47,115 nucleotides of DNA, taken from IMG/VR virus record IMGVR_UViG_3300048790_000043, positions 1-47,115 of that record; one strand, given 5' to 3'. Position numbers and translations under genes: made by a program. A model generated the notes under the pieces. That model was not told where the DNA came from. It was given only the letters and a program-made list of their open reading frames with translations, and ran no database searches. Below are positions 32,190 to 41,257 of the stretch, one piece after another. The stretch's first letter is position 1, and each line of letters starts with the position of its first letter. The stretch comes from a virus.

Positions 32190-33011
32190 TTACTTGCCTT
32201 TCGGTCTCGCGGCAATTGCGGCCTTAAGCTGCTCGTCGGCGGCTTGAAGCTCCAGAAACAGTTCCATGTTCACAACATGGCCCGCTTCGCACGTCGCCAC
32301 GTCGTCGTCTACCACGCGCCCACACATCTTGCACTTGAGACGCTTGGCGGGCTGCGCATCTCCCATCCATGGGGAATCGGCGGGATTGTCGCGCCCCAGC
32401 ACCTTAGCGGCCAGGAAATAGACTTCCGGAGCAGCACCAAGGCAGCGGGCAAACAGCTTGCGATCTGTCGCGTGGGTGTTACTGGCCCAAGTCACGATTT
32501 TGGTGCATTCGACCTCAAGTTCGCTCCGAGCCTCGCCAAGCTCCTGCGCGGTTGGGACCTCATTGCGGGATGCGAAGATACCGAAGCGCGTCAACCGGCG
32601 ACCGGGATGACCTCTGCCGATACCGAGCATCGCCTGCGCGAAGTTCCATCCATCCTCGGTCAGTGAAGTCATTTCGTCCTCGGACTTGATGACGAATTCC
32701 TCCATAATTACGGAGATTGGAGGTTCTCCCTTTCCGCTTTTTGGATTGAGCACCAGCAACTCGACGTAAGGTTTTCCTTCCGTGCAAGCCGGTATCGTGA
32801 AGGTCCCGGTAGAGCCGGTATTGACGATCTGCGCCCACGGCCCCACATTGAAGATGTGTATCTTATCTTTCTTCAGATCCTCGATAACCTTCAGCTTGAG
32901 CGGAAGAATGCGCGAACGCCCAATAGACTGTTTCTGCCCGATAGACCTCTCGGCTACGGTTTGCGGCTGCACTCGGTGCGATGCCCGTTCGATTACATCG
33001 TTTGCCGACAT
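32190..33011 (-). CDS. Virion-region protein with C-terminal zinc site (273 aa)
   Basis: After a basic N-terminus, a beta-domain (~50-110) resembles small head proteins (IHIFNVGPWAQIVNTGSTGTFTIPA). A helical middle includes LTEDGWNFAQAMLGIG. A C-terminal zinc-ribbon-like site has C227, C230, C241 and H245. It lies downstream of the capsid gene and is probably structural. No family is certain. Confidence 0.55.
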   Translation of the reverse strand: MSANDVIERASHRVQPQTVAERSIGQKQSIGRSRILPLKLKVIEDLKKDKIHIFNVGPWAQIVNTGSTGTFTIPACTEGKPYVELLVLNPKSGKGEPPISVIMEEFVIKSEDEMTSLTEDGWNFAQAMLGIGRGHPGRRLTRFGIFASRNEVPTAQELGEARSELEVECTKIVTWASNTHATDRKLFARCLGAAPEVYFLAAKVLGRDNPADSPWMGDAQPAKRLKCKMCGRVVDDDVATCEAGHVVNMELFLELQAADEQLKAAIAARPKGK

Positions 33012-33019
33012 GAATCCTC

Positions 33020-33715
33020 CTAGTATCCTGCTACCTGAAGCTCTCCCGAGCTGGGCTTAATCTGACGCGTTCCGCGTGTTGGGAGGCCGAGAGCGCGGGC
33101 GTCTTGCAATTCCGGAAACGACTTCAGCGCCTTAACGCGTCCGCCGATGTTTGCCGGCCTGATCCCGGCCACTCGCTCCTTGTCCCTCATCCGATCAAAA
33201 TTGTTCTGGAATCTGTCCTGTTTGGCTTTTGCCTGAGCGTGCTCAATTGCTGCCCGATTCGCTGCCTTTGAATTGAACTTCGCCTTATTGACCAATGCCG
33301 CCACAATCCCGGCAGCGCCAATCATCTCAGGCTTGCTGAATACGTGAACTATCTGGTAAGCGCCGTTGCGCGGATATGGCCCGGTCAAACAAAGATGCGT
33401 GATCGGATCTTCCCACTGCGCTCGATACTCCATCTCGGTCTGCTTGGTGAATTCAAAAGCGGAAACCCACTTCTCCATCACCCACTTGTCGCCTACGTAC
33501 TCGTAAATTGGTCGAGCCTGGTAGCCGGTAAATTCCACACTTCCGGTGTCAGGATTGGTGAATTCTCCTCCTACCAGTGTGTGCACCGTTGGCGCGAAAA
33601 CGATCCTGAAAAGCGGATCAACCCTGCCGGGGATGGTTCCATAGACGCTCATCGGCATCATAGGCCAGTGACGCGGCTCCGGAATCTCCCCGCAGAGTTG
33701 AACGCGTTCGCTCAT
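33020..33715 (-). CDS. Head/tail-region structural protein (231 aa)
   Basis: The start MSERVQLCGEIPEPRHWP shares one base with the capsid stop (TGATG). The N-terminal ~110 residues are beta-rich and aromatic (YGTIPGRVDPLFRIVFAPTV), and the C-terminal ~100 are basic and helical (AKQDRFQNNFDRMRDKERVAG). It resembles small proteins encoded after the capsid that bind DNA or the head. Function unknown. Confidence 0.55.
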   Translation of the reverse strand: MSERVQLCGEIPEPRHWPMMPMSVYGTIPGRVDPLFRIVFAPTVHTLVGGEFTNPDTGSVEFTGYQARPIYEYVGDKWVMEKWVSAFEFTKQTEMEYRAQWEDPITHLCLTGPYPRNGAYQIVHVFSKPEMIGAAGIVAALVNKAKFNSKAANRAAIEHAQAKAKQDRFQNNFDRMRDKERVAGIRPANIGGRVKALKSFPELQDARALGLPTRGTRQIKPSSGELQVAGY

Positions 33716-34986
33716 CACTGTCCGTACAGGCCCTTCTCGATTGCAATGCCGTTTAAGAAGGCATTCATGCGGGTTTGTACCCAAACGAGGTTCAATTCAG
33801 CCACCATATAAAACACGAGTCCGGACGCTTGGCCGCCGCTCTGTCCGATGAGGCCAAAGAGCGTTTGTCCGCCTACGTCGTAGAAGTCGATGGACTTGGT
33901 TTCGACCATCGAAGCATTCTTCAGCGCCAGGAAGTCGATGTAGCCCGGAACCGCGCGTTCGTTGATGAGGAACCGGCGTCCCGCGATGGTCGAGCTTGCT
34001 TCCCGCTTCAGCATGTCTTCAGATTCAGAGCCTTTCAGATCCGACATGTTGATGTGCTGGACCAAGAGCGCGTTCTGCTCCCAGGCATTCTGCTCGTTGA
34101 CGGTGGCGTGCGCTACAAGCTCGTCCGCATCCGCCTTCTTTTTGCCCATGGCGAGTTGAATCTGCGAGTGCACCGCGCGAACGATCTGCGGCGTCAAGGC
34201 TCCATTGACGGCGATATTCTGGGCAATGTACTTGCCCTGCCATGCGGAACGTTGCACGGTCAACCAGTTGCCGGTATCGGTGGCCACCTGGTAATAGCGC
34301 AAGCCATTCATGCCGGTGTTCGCCTGACCTGACGCGCCACTGACCAGCAGCTTCATACCAGCCGTAATGGTTCCCGTCGGAACCGGGTTTGCCAGCACGA
34401 TGATGTTCGCGCTGATGTCGGAATCTTGAACGGTGATGGTGCAGACAAACGCGCCGCCAACGGAAGTCCACACATCCAAGTCTTCATCGTCAAGGAACAG
34501 GTTGGCGGAATTGACGCCGAGTGAAACAATGTTCCCGCCAGAACTGTTGACGGAGACGACCGTATCGATGGTGTTCGACGCATCGCCCTGCAAAATGGTT
34601 TCGAGGAAGTCGGCAAACCGCTCGGGAGCCAATGTCCGGGTAAGGGTGGCGAAGTTCTCGATTGCCTTTTCGTCGGAATCGGTCGCGTACTCAGCCTGCT
34701 TGGTATAGCTGAAGGCGTGAATATAGCAAACCGGGGTGATCTGGCCGGGAACCTGGTTCGGTCCGGAGCCGATGCCCATGTCAACGCCATTCATGTTGCC
34801 GACACGGGGCTTGCCGCCGAGGGACGGCATGGTGGGAATACGGGAAGGACGGTCGGAAACCGCCTTGATCTTGGATTTCTGGATTTCTTTCAAAAGCACG
34901 GACTGCTGGAGAACGTAATTTTCCAGTTCCGGCCTTACGTACTCCTGCTCAGATGCAAGAGCCTGCGCTGCATTGGCGATAGCCAT
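33715..34986 (-). CDS. Major capsid protein
   Basis: This 423-residue protein begins with an Ala-rich helix and contains an HK97-fold-like layout: N-terminal arm, ~200-residue core with a beta-rich insertion (~150-240, LFLDDEDLDVWTSVGG), a long spine-helix region with MGKKKADADELVAHATVNEQN, and a C-terminal beta segment. It follows a scaffolding gene and a portal gene, as expected for a capsid. The ATG has an AGAGAGGA ribosome site. A dedicated promoter candidate precedes it. Confidence 0.8.
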   Translation of the reverse strand: MAIANAAQALASEQEYVRPELENYVLQQSVLLKEIQKSKIKAVSDRPSRIPTMPSLGGKPRVGNMNGVDMGIGSGPNQVPGQITPVCYIHAFSYTKQAEYATDSDEKAIENFATLTRTLAPERFADFLETILQGDASNTIDTVVSVNSSGGNIVSLGVNSANLFLDDEDLDVWTSVGGAFVCTITVQDSDISANIIVLANPVPTGTITAGMKLLVSGASGQANTGMNGLRYYQVATDTGNWLTVQRSAWQGKYIAQNIAVNGALTPQIVRAVHSQIQLAMGKKKADADELVAHATVNEQNAWEQNALLVQHINMSDLKGSESEDMLKREASSTIAGRRFLINERAVPGYIDFLALKNASMVETKSIDFYDVGGQTLFGLIGQSGGQASGLVFYMVAELNLVWVQTRMNAFLNGIAIEKGLYGQ

Positions 34987-35172
34987 AACAATCCTCTCTC
35001 GTGTGAGATTTGATCGCTACAGCGTCCCCAGTTCGGCCTGTTTTACGAGGCCTCGCGGTTTGGGTCGGTCCGCCATCACCGTTTCGCGCAGACGAAGTTC
35101 GCATAAGAAGCCATTTGTTTACCGGGTGTCATCCCAGACTTCTTTCGAACATTTGCTCTGGTAAGCACTATA
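34987..35172. other. Intergenic region upstream of the capsid gene
   Basis: This 186-bp gap is the largest inside the late operon. It contains a perfect 10-bp palindrome CGAGGCCTCG (35046-35055) and a promoter candidate at its far side. No convincing gene was seen on either strand. Confidence 0.5.
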
Positions 35173-35194
35173 TCACGAGGGCTTAATTTTGCAA
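35167..35194 (-). promoter_or_regulatory. Candidate capsid promoter
   Basis: On the minus strand TTGCAA (35189-35194) and TATAGT (35167-35172) are 16 bp apart. The start site would be near 35160, leaving a leader of about 170 nt before the capsid ATG. A separate promoter would raise capsid expression. Confidence 0.4.
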
Positions 35195-35298
35195 TAGTGG
35201 TCAGCCTTGAACCGGAAACCGTCCTTCATCGCATCACGCGCAGCGGCAGACTTGGTCATCTCCACAATATAAGGAAGCGGTAACCTCCACAACCCCAT
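35173..35298 (-). CDS. Small basic protein between scaffold and capsid (41 aa)
   Basis: The ATG lies 5 bp after the scaffold stop. The protein, MGLWRLPLPYIVEMTKSAAARD..., ends DHYCKIKPS. It is basic and partly helical. No function is recognised. It could be a small capsid assembly factor or a decoration peptide, but chance cannot be ruled out. Confidence 0.4.
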   Translation of the reverse strand: MGLWRLPLPYIVEMTKSAAARDAMKDGFRFKADHYCKIKPS

Positions 35299-35303
35299 TA
35301 TAC

Positions 35304-36584
35304 TTACTTCTTCTTCCACTTCACCGGCTTTTGCCGGCCAACAATCCACGCCCGGTTGTCCGCCATGATTCCGCCACGGCGGAAGTCCACTTTCAACCCG
35401 AGCCGCGTCGGAGAATCGGAAATCCACTCGTATTCATTGCCCGCTTGCTGCTGAGACTCTCCAGCGGGCCGCGCGACTTGCTGGGCGGGCTTCTTCACGC
35501 CTCCGGCCTTGCGCTTGGCCAGCACATCGTCCACGGCCCGCTTTACGGCTCCTGGGATAATCTTCTTGTGCTGGGATTCCACCGTCATTGCGTAGGCTGT
35601 CTTGTTATTTGCCTTGAGAAACCCTTTGATCTTCTTCTGGTATCCAAAATCTGCGGCTACGCGAGCGTTGATCTCTTCTTTGACTGCATTTCGGATGGCG
35701 CCAATCTCAGTCTCCGTGAATTTTGACTTTGGAGAGATTTTTTGCACTTCAGCGACCGTAAAAGACTCGGAACGCGGTCGAATCTCGCGGAGCCACTCGT
35801 CGTGTCGCACATTCATCTCGCGCTGCTCCAAAGATTCGCTTCCGCCGCCCTCTTTGCGCGTCTGCTCGATTGCTTTGGGCTGAATTGGGTTCTTGGCGGT
35901 CGTATTGATCTGCTCCACGACACCCTTGATCGCCTTGAATGCTTCGATGACTGTCTTCAGGCCAGGATCGTCGCTGTCTGAGGGCAGAACACGCTCCAGG
36001 AGAGCCATCTGGAGGGGGATCTGTGCATTATTCAGGTAGCCGGACACAGATTTGCACACATAAGCCGAGAATCCCTCTGGATTGACCTCCGCGAATCGGT
36101 CCATGGCTTGGGGGATGAGCTTCTGAAATGCCTCCGGGTTCGCCTCGATCATCTGATTGATGATTTTCGGGTCTCCGGCCTGAAATGCGTTGTCGTAGTC
36201 CCGCCAGAATCCTCGCTCGGCCAATGTATTCGAGATAACCTGCTCAATGGGCATCGATCCGGGCACGTAGTCCGGATCTTCCGGGTTATCGTCGAGCTGC
36301 GAGATGAGTCCAAGGCGCTCGGCGGCCTTCGCTACGCCATCCGGGAATCGCTTATTTGCATCCTCCATGAAGTGGAGGGCTTGCTTGACTTGACGATGCA
36401 GGTCCGGAGAGTCTTTCAGGCGCTCTCCGACTTGCTTCCATATGCTGGCCGCGCGCACAGGAGCCGTCTCCGCAGATTCCTGTTGCTCGCCACCCTCAGC
36501 GCCGGATTCCGATCCCTGCTCTACTTCTTCCGCGCCCTCTGTCTCTAGTTCTGCTCCATCCAATACTTCAAGCTCGTCTGCCAT
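35304..36584 (-). CDS. Scaffolding protein (426 aa)
   Basis: Residues 1-50 are strongly acidic (GAELETEGAEEVEQGSESG), the middle is helical, and residues ~330-426 form a basic C-terminus (KIIPGAVKRAVDDVLAKRK; ending KPVKWKKK). An acidic N-terminus with a basic, capsid-binding C-terminal helix is the signature of phage scaffolds. Its place between portal and capsid genes agrees. No protease triad is seen. Confidence 0.7.
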   Translation of the reverse strand: MADELEVLDGAELETEGAEEVEQGSESGAEGGEQQESAETAPVRAASIWKQVGERLKDSPDLHRQVKQALHFMEDANKRFPDGVAKAAERLGLISQLDDNPEDPDYVPGSMPIEQVISNTLAERGFWRDYDNAFQAGDPKIINQMIEANPEAFQKLIPQAMDRFAEVNPEGFSAYVCKSVSGYLNNAQIPLQMALLERVLPSDSDDPGLKTVIEAFKAIKGVVEQINTTAKNPIQPKAIEQTRKEGGGSESLEQREMNVRHDEWLREIRPRSESFTVAEVQKISPKSKFTETEIGAIRNAVKEEINARVAADFGYQKKIKGFLKANNKTAYAMTVESQHKKIIPGAVKRAVDDVLAKRKAGGVKKPAQQVARPAGESQQQAGNEYEWISDSPTRLGLKVDFRRGGIMADNRAWIVGRQKPVKWKKK

Positions 36585-36593
36585 GTGACTCTC

Positions 36594-39035
36594 CTATGCT
36601 GTAGCCGTTCCCTTAGTTCCTGGCTGTGCCGCGTTCCTTTGCACCGAACCCTGCGCTTCTGGTGCTGCTTCCTTGATGCCAGCCTGAGCGTTCATCTGCT
36701 CGCGACCCTTTGCGTCTTCATCCTTGAAGTTGATACTCTCGCTGGGCGGCTTTGCGGCCTGTTGCATCTGCGCTTGCGCCATCTGCTGTTGCTGCAAGAA
36801 TTGGTCATGGACCGCCTTATGTAGGCGCACATTCTGAATGCCAAGTTTAGCCTGCTCAAGTGCCTGTGCCGGATCTGCCCCATTTTCCGGCTGCGGCACG
36901 TTCATCCTCAGCCAGCAATCTTCGCTCGAAAGGTATTCCTGGCACTTTGCCGATTCCCACTGGTGATAGTCATCCGCTTCCGGCATCAATGAGGGCTGCG
37001 GCTGCGGTGGCTGGAATGGGATAGCCGGAGGTGCCGGCATTCCCTGTTCTGCCGCCTGTTGTTCGGCCTGGATCTGTTGTTGAGCATGAGCGACGGCAGC
37101 CTGTTGAATGTCTTCAGGCGTTGGAATGATAGGAGCTTCTTGAAGCAATATCTCCAGCTCGCGAGTTTGCTTCTTGAATGCGATTGCGGGGATGAATACC
37201 AAGTCCGGATTTCCATTGAGTTCAATGAATTCCTCCCAATTATCAGGCGATTCAAACAGCGTTTGCCCCACGGGACTTGAAGCCGCCATTTTAATCAGGT
37301 CGGCAAGATTAGCTCTCTTCGCGCCTGTGGTCTCCGGGAAACTGGAGTCGCTCACGTGGGCATGGAACTTGCCTTTCTTTAGCCGCTCCATCTTCACCGT
37401 GATCTTGGAGCCGTCCTTTCCGACTACCGCGATCTCCGTTCCATGATCCGGATTTTTCGACGCCAGCCGCGCCGCCTTTTCTGCGATGCCAGAAAACAGG
37501 ATTTGCATCGATGCCCAGGACGGACCCAGCATCCCCATTGCCTGCGTTCTGTCCATCGCTTGGCCGCTGGCGGTCTGCGATGCCTTGGCATTGCCCTCAA
37601 GGGCAGGGAATGCGCCGGTAACGTCCTGGGATACCGTCCCGCGCAGTTCCTCGATTGCCTGGTCAAATCCCTCGGGCGGCGCGGCTGGCGGCTCGCGATA
37701 CACCACTTGCTTTCCGATCTCCTGATCCGGCGGTCCTTCCTTGAGGAGAATGTAGTCATTTGGCCGTGAGCGCTGATCGGATACCGCTGCATAGTCTTCA
37801 TCGCTACCACGGAAGTACGTCACGGACCATCCGGTCTCGTAATTCTCCCGCTTGGCGTTCATGTAGTCGTTATAGGCATCCTGCACGACCTTCATAGGCT
37901 CCATAAGAGCCCCGCCTGTCATCCCGTCCCGCTCCATCGGAAACGCCACATCAATGGCATCGTCCGGGCATTCGTTCCAGCTTTCAGAGTAGGTTTTCCC
38001 TATCCACTTGACGTGACAACCGTCGGGAAACAGTTGCAGGAACTTATCCCGATAGGTAAATGCCTTTTTGTCGTCACGAACGTCACCTTCGCCAGCCTCG
38101 GGGTATGGATCGTCGAACAGTTTGTCTTCAAATACCTCAGACCGGAGAAACCCATTCAGCTCAGTGGTGAGATAATTCAGCGCCAGACCGGTGAGGAAGA
38201 ATCCCTTCTTGGCCTGCTTGACTCCGATCCGCGCGAACCTATTCCAGTCAGATTCCCCAATCGATGGTTCGCCGGGCACGATCTTTGAACGAATCCACTC
38301 ATTCTGCGCCTTCAGGGTCAACGCGCTCTTGTCATCGAAAAGGAAGCAGTAAGTGGCGTCCGCCCAGCACTTGCAGACAATGGGAACCTTGGATTCCATC
38401 TGGCCATAGATGTCAGCCGTCTCCATCGAACGCGGCTCGCCGGCATCGTTGACCCCAAACCGCGCCTTCGATTTAAGCGTCTTCGTCCAAGCTACAACGC
38501 GCCCAGACATGCCCATCATGTACGAGGCCCGCTTTTGAATGCGCTTAACCGCGCCGCCCTTTTCGGACTGGTCGAACATCTCCCAGAAGCCTTCAGCGGT
38601 TTCCGCTGCCTCTATCGACTCCGAGTCTTGCTTGTCTGCTGCGAATCCCACGCCCGGCGGGTTCTGCGTAAGAACCGCGTCAAGACTCCTCCACCGCGAG
38701 CGGAAGATGTTATAGGCACCCATGAACATCGGGCACTGTACATTCTGACCGTTACCAATGTCGACGTATCCGCCCGCCGTGCCAACCTGGTAAACGCCCG
38801 TCGCCCAATTCGGGTAAACATGCTGAACTCCATCGCAGTAGAAGCGCAAAATACGGTCGAACAGAACTTCGATGCGCCGGTCGTACATCTCCTGGTCCTG
38901 AAGCTTGCGAACAAGGGCCTCAAGCTTGTCTATGAGGATCTTGGGGAGGTCGCGATTATTCTCGCCAAAGGTTGGAGGGTCGTCTGGCTGCTGGATGGAT
39001 TGTGAGTGCTCATCTCCATCGACGACCGGCGGCAA
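36594..39035 (-). CDS. Portal protein (813 aa)
   Basis: This is large for a portal; P22 gp1 is about 725 residues, and P22-like portals have a C-terminal barrel. The first ~600 residues have portal character (YPNWATGVYQVG..., NIFRSRWRSLDAVLTQNPPGV; repeated Trp and Asp/Lys-rich helices; KVVQDAYNDYMNAKRENYETG). The last ~190 are Gln-rich helical (QQQMAQAQMQQAAKPP), a likely barrel or internal extension. The gene lies between head genes and the scaffold gene. It forms the dodecameric DNA gate for packaging and ejection. Confidence 0.8.
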   Translation of the reverse strand: MPPVVDGDEHSQSIQQPDDPPTFGENNRDLPKILIDKLEALVRKLQDQEMYDRRIEVLFDRILRFYCDGVQHVYPNWATGVYQVGTAGGYVDIGNGQNVQCPMFMGAYNIFRSRWRSLDAVLTQNPPGVGFAADKQDSESIEAAETAEGFWEMFDQSEKGGAVKRIQKRASYMMGMSGRVVAWTKTLKSKARFGVNDAGEPRSMETADIYGQMESKVPIVCKCWADATYCFLFDDKSALTLKAQNEWIRSKIVPGEPSIGESDWNRFARIGVKQAKKGFFLTGLALNYLTTELNGFLRSEVFEDKLFDDPYPEAGEGDVRDDKKAFTYRDKFLQLFPDGCHVKWIGKTYSESWNECPDDAIDVAFPMERDGMTGGALMEPMKVVQDAYNDYMNAKRENYETGWSVTYFRGSDEDYAAVSDQRSRPNDYILLKEGPPDQEIGKQVVYREPPAAPPEGFDQAIEELRGTVSQDVTGAFPALEGNAKASQTASGQAMDRTQAMGMLGPSWASMQILFSGIAEKAARLASKNPDHGTEIAVVGKDGSKITVKMERLKKGKFHAHVSDSSFPETTGAKRANLADLIKMAASSPVGQTLFESPDNWEEFIELNGNPDLVFIPAIAFKKQTRELEILLQEAPIIPTPEDIQQAAVAHAQQQIQAEQQAAEQGMPAPPAIPFQPPQPQPSLMPEADDYHQWESAKCQEYLSSEDCWLRMNVPQPENGADPAQALEQAKLGIQNVRLHKAVHDQFLQQQQMAQAQMQQAAKPPSESINFKDEDAKGREQMNAQAGIKEAAPEAQGSVQRNAAQPGTKGTATA

Positions 39036-39042
39036 TGCTGGG

Positions 39043-39318
39043 CTAGTTGCGATTTGCGGCCTCCATCATCACCTCTACATGATCCTCGCGCTCAAGAATA
39101 GCAGCCATGGCCCTTCCAAGCGTCTGGCAGCATGGCTTTCCATCCGAAACCACCGACAGGCAATAGGGGCATTGAATCTTGCATATCTCGGGAGAGATTC
39201 GCGCCTTCCGCATCTGCTCCCAAACGTAATCCACCTTGCGCTCGCCGCTCATGCACTGACAGCAAGGGCCATGAAGCGCCTTGTTCCAAACGTGCCGTGC
39301 GCAATAGTCAGCGCTCAT
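39043..39318 (-). CDS. Cysteine-rich small protein (91 aa)
   Basis: It contains nine Cys: C6, C19/C20/C22, C46, C50/C53 (CPYC) and C63/C64. This implies one or two zinc sites. The C-terminus is helical and charged. It lies directly upstream of the portal gene and overlaps the previous gene by ATGA. Possibly a late regulator or assembly factor; not recognised. Confidence 0.6.
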   Translation of the reverse strand: MSADYCARHVWNKALHGPCCQCMSGERKVDYVWEQMRKARISPEICKIQCPYCLSVVSDGKPCCQTLGRAMAAILEREDHVEVMMEAANRN

Positions 39319-39515
39319 CTGGGATACAGTTTCCCTCTGGCTTTAGCCTTGATCTTCTCAGCCTCGGATGCCGAGATATTCCCGGCATGTTCCGAGCGGG
39401 TAGCGCCGCCAATCGCAAGTCGAGCGTGGGTTGGATCGTTGACCGGGAACGAACGTCCGGGGCCAGCGAAGGAACTTTTCGGCATCTTCCTGCGATCAGC
39501 GGCGTATAGTTTCAT
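39315..39515 (-). CDS. Conserved small phage structural-region protein (66 aa)
   Basis: The pattern LPxxxFAGPGRSFPVNDPTHARLAIGG...ISASEAEKIKAKARGKL is a familiar unnamed family in phage head-gene clusters, often next to portal or capsid genes (annotated in some genomes as DUF6582-like). Here it is basic and without membrane segments. Its function is not known. Confidence 0.6.
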   Translation of the reverse strand: MKLYAADRRKMPKSSFAGPGRSFPVNDPTHARLAIGGATRSEHAGNISASEAEKIKAKARGKLYPR

Positions 39516-39518
39516 GGC

Positions 39519-40412
39519 TTACAGATTCACTACCGAGTAGATCAGTTTTACCTTGAGTGTCCCCGTTCCGGTCGCAAACACACCCGTGGCATTCGAGATG
39601 AAAATGCCCAGGTTTACCAGCGCGCTCGTCGCCGAACTGGCAATCTGCGCTCCAGCCAAGGTGATTGCTTGAGTAACGGTCGGAGAGGTCAGGAAAGTGG
39701 CCGCAACGGTGCCGGTGAGAGCATTCGGAGAGCCAGGATTGGCGTTCGAGTATCCAATCGTGATGGCACCGCCCGAGGTCCAAGCCGTTCCACCATTCTC
39801 ATTGACTAGAATCGCCTGAGTCACCACATAGAACGCGGTTGCGCCGGGCGCGGGGAGCAATTCGACGGGAGTGGTGTACATGGTGTTGACTTGAGCCGCC
39901 GTAAGCGCCAGCGTGGCCGAATTCTGCTCGCCACCGCTACGAAGGTCCTCAATCGACACATTGGCCGGCTCGGTCGCAGCCTCGAAAATGGCCTGAGTCC
40001 CGCCCAGTTTCGCCCATGGGCCGTCGATCACAACAATGCCACCGCCAAACCCGCTTACCGCATTCAACGCTTCCTGGAGGCCAAACGTTCCACTGCGCAC
40101 CGTGTCTCCCGCCATGTGCGAATAGGTGAACGTGGCGGTAATCAGCAAGTTCCCTAGCCCATCGGTGGTAACAGCGCTGGGAGTTACGGTTTCCGCAACC
40201 GAACCTACGCCGACGGTGATCGGGGTTGTCGTGGTCGGAACACAGCTTGCAAGATTTGGGTTGACTGATTTCTGCGGCTGACATGTGAGCGTGTAAGCTC
40301 CTGTGCCGCTCGATCCCGCCAGTACAATCAGGGCAGCAGGCGCGGTGGGGTTTACGCCGTAAGCGTAAGAGTTTGCGGACGTTCTTCCAGCGAATGTTGA
40401 AACGATACCCAT
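39519..40412 (-). CDS. Beta-rich virion protein (297 aa)
   Basis: This Gly/Ala/Thr/Val-rich protein has no Lys-rich helices and a low charge. Residues ~1-90 form a beta domain; ~95-150 contain GTFGLQEALNAVSGFGGGIVVIDG, as in the N-terminal part of beta-helix spikes; ~160-297 look like a beta-sandwich. A head-fibre or decoration role is likely, since the gene lies between terminase and portal. Not assigned to a known family. Confidence 0.55.
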   Translation of the reverse strand: MGIVSTFAGRTSANSYAYGVNPTAPAALIVLAGSSGTGAYTLTCQPQKSVNPNLASCVPTTTTPITVGVGSVAETVTPSAVTTDGLGNLLITATFTYSHMAGDTVRSGTFGLQEALNAVSGFGGGIVVIDGPWAKLGGTQAIFEAATEPANVSIEDLRSGGEQNSATLALTAAQVNTMYTTPVELLPAPGATAFYVVTQAILVNENGGTAWTSGGAITIGYSNANPGSPNALTGTVAATFLTSPTVTQAITLAGAQIASSATSALVNLGIFISNATGVFATGTGTLKVKLIYSVVNL

Positions 40413-40509
40413 GTCACTCTCCTCACCTGTCTTTTCAGGCTGTCAGGTTGAGGCTGTTTTATCCGGTCGCCTTTCGACGCGCCCCGAACCGCCGGTTCCA
40501 CTGCAAACT

Positions 40510-40953
40510 TTACATGCCGCCCATTACGGGATCTTCCTCATGCTCTTCCTGATGCTCCGGCTCTTCGCCCTCTTCGCCGAGAAACTTGCCCAATGCACCC
40601 TTGGCTTCTTCAGCCGAGTTCGCCTCGCCGTGGTCCTCATGCTGGCCCTCTTCGTTGATCGAGTGGGAATGAGAAACCATGCCATCGTGGTGAACGATAT
40701 GGTGCTTGTCGCCGCCGGTGATTTTGTGGCCTACGTGCGCCAGCGCAGCCAAATGGGTGGGATGCTCTTCCTTCGTGCCGTCCGGGTGCTCGCTATGGAA
40801 GCTGCCATCGCCATGATCGACGATCTTGTGTTCGCCCGCATCCCCGCCTTCAATTGAGTCCGCCTTCTTGCCCTCCATGGGCTTTGGCTCATACTTGGGG
40901 CGCTCGCCCTTTTCGCGCATCTTGCTCAGGCCATCGAATCCGTCACGCGCCAT
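40510..40953 (-). CDS. His- and Glu-rich acidic protein (147 aa)
   Basis: The ATG of MARDGFDGLSKMREK has GGAG about 8 nt upstream. The protein is built from polar residues, with about 20 His and many Asp/Glu (for example GDKHHIVHHDGMVSHSHS). It looks disordered and capable of binding metal. The position in the head cluster suggests a virion or head-assembly role. No family is recognised. Confidence 0.55.
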   Translation of the reverse strand: MARDGFDGLSKMREKGERPKYEPKPMEGKKADSIEGGDAGEHKIVDHGDGSFHSEHPDGTKEEHPTHLAALAHVGHKITGGDKHHIVHHDGMVSHSHSINEEGQHEDHGEANSAEEAKGALGKFLGEEGEEPEHQEEHEEDPVMGGM

Positions 40954-41257
40954 CTTGCTCTCCAATCTCGGGCATATTGCCCCAGGCTGATTCGGTAATA
41001 CTGCGCACCTGCGCCGCCGAGTTCGCCCTTATGGTTGAATGATCTACCCTTTTGGCGGGTGGCGTCAAAGGGTTTTTGCGAAGACGCAGAATCTCGTCCT
41101 CCAGTTTGGCATTCTGAGCCACGGCGGTGGAGAGCTTCTCGATAAGCATTTGCGCCGATTGGTCCGAGGATTTGCGCTCTCTCTTCTTATGCCACAGCTC
41201 CAGCCCGAGAAAGACGTTTCCAATTGCCAGGATGAATATTACTGCCTCGCTGCCCAT
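40943..41257 (-). CDS. Membrane-anchored coiled-coil protein (104 aa)
   Basis: The start MGSEAVIFILAIGNVFLG has AAAGG about 8 nt upstream, overlapping the terminase end by 19 nt. One membrane helix (residues ~4-21) is followed by a basic stretch and a coiled coil (~35-63, LIEKLSTAVAQNAKLEDEILRL). An inner-membrane protein in the head cluster is unusual; it could be a second spanin-like component. Confidence 0.5.
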   Translation of the reverse strand: MGSEAVIFILAIGNVFLGLELWHKKRERKSSDQSAQMLIEKLSTAVAQNAKLEDEILRLRKNPLTPPAKRVDHSTIRANSAAQVRSITESAWGNMPEIGEQDGA

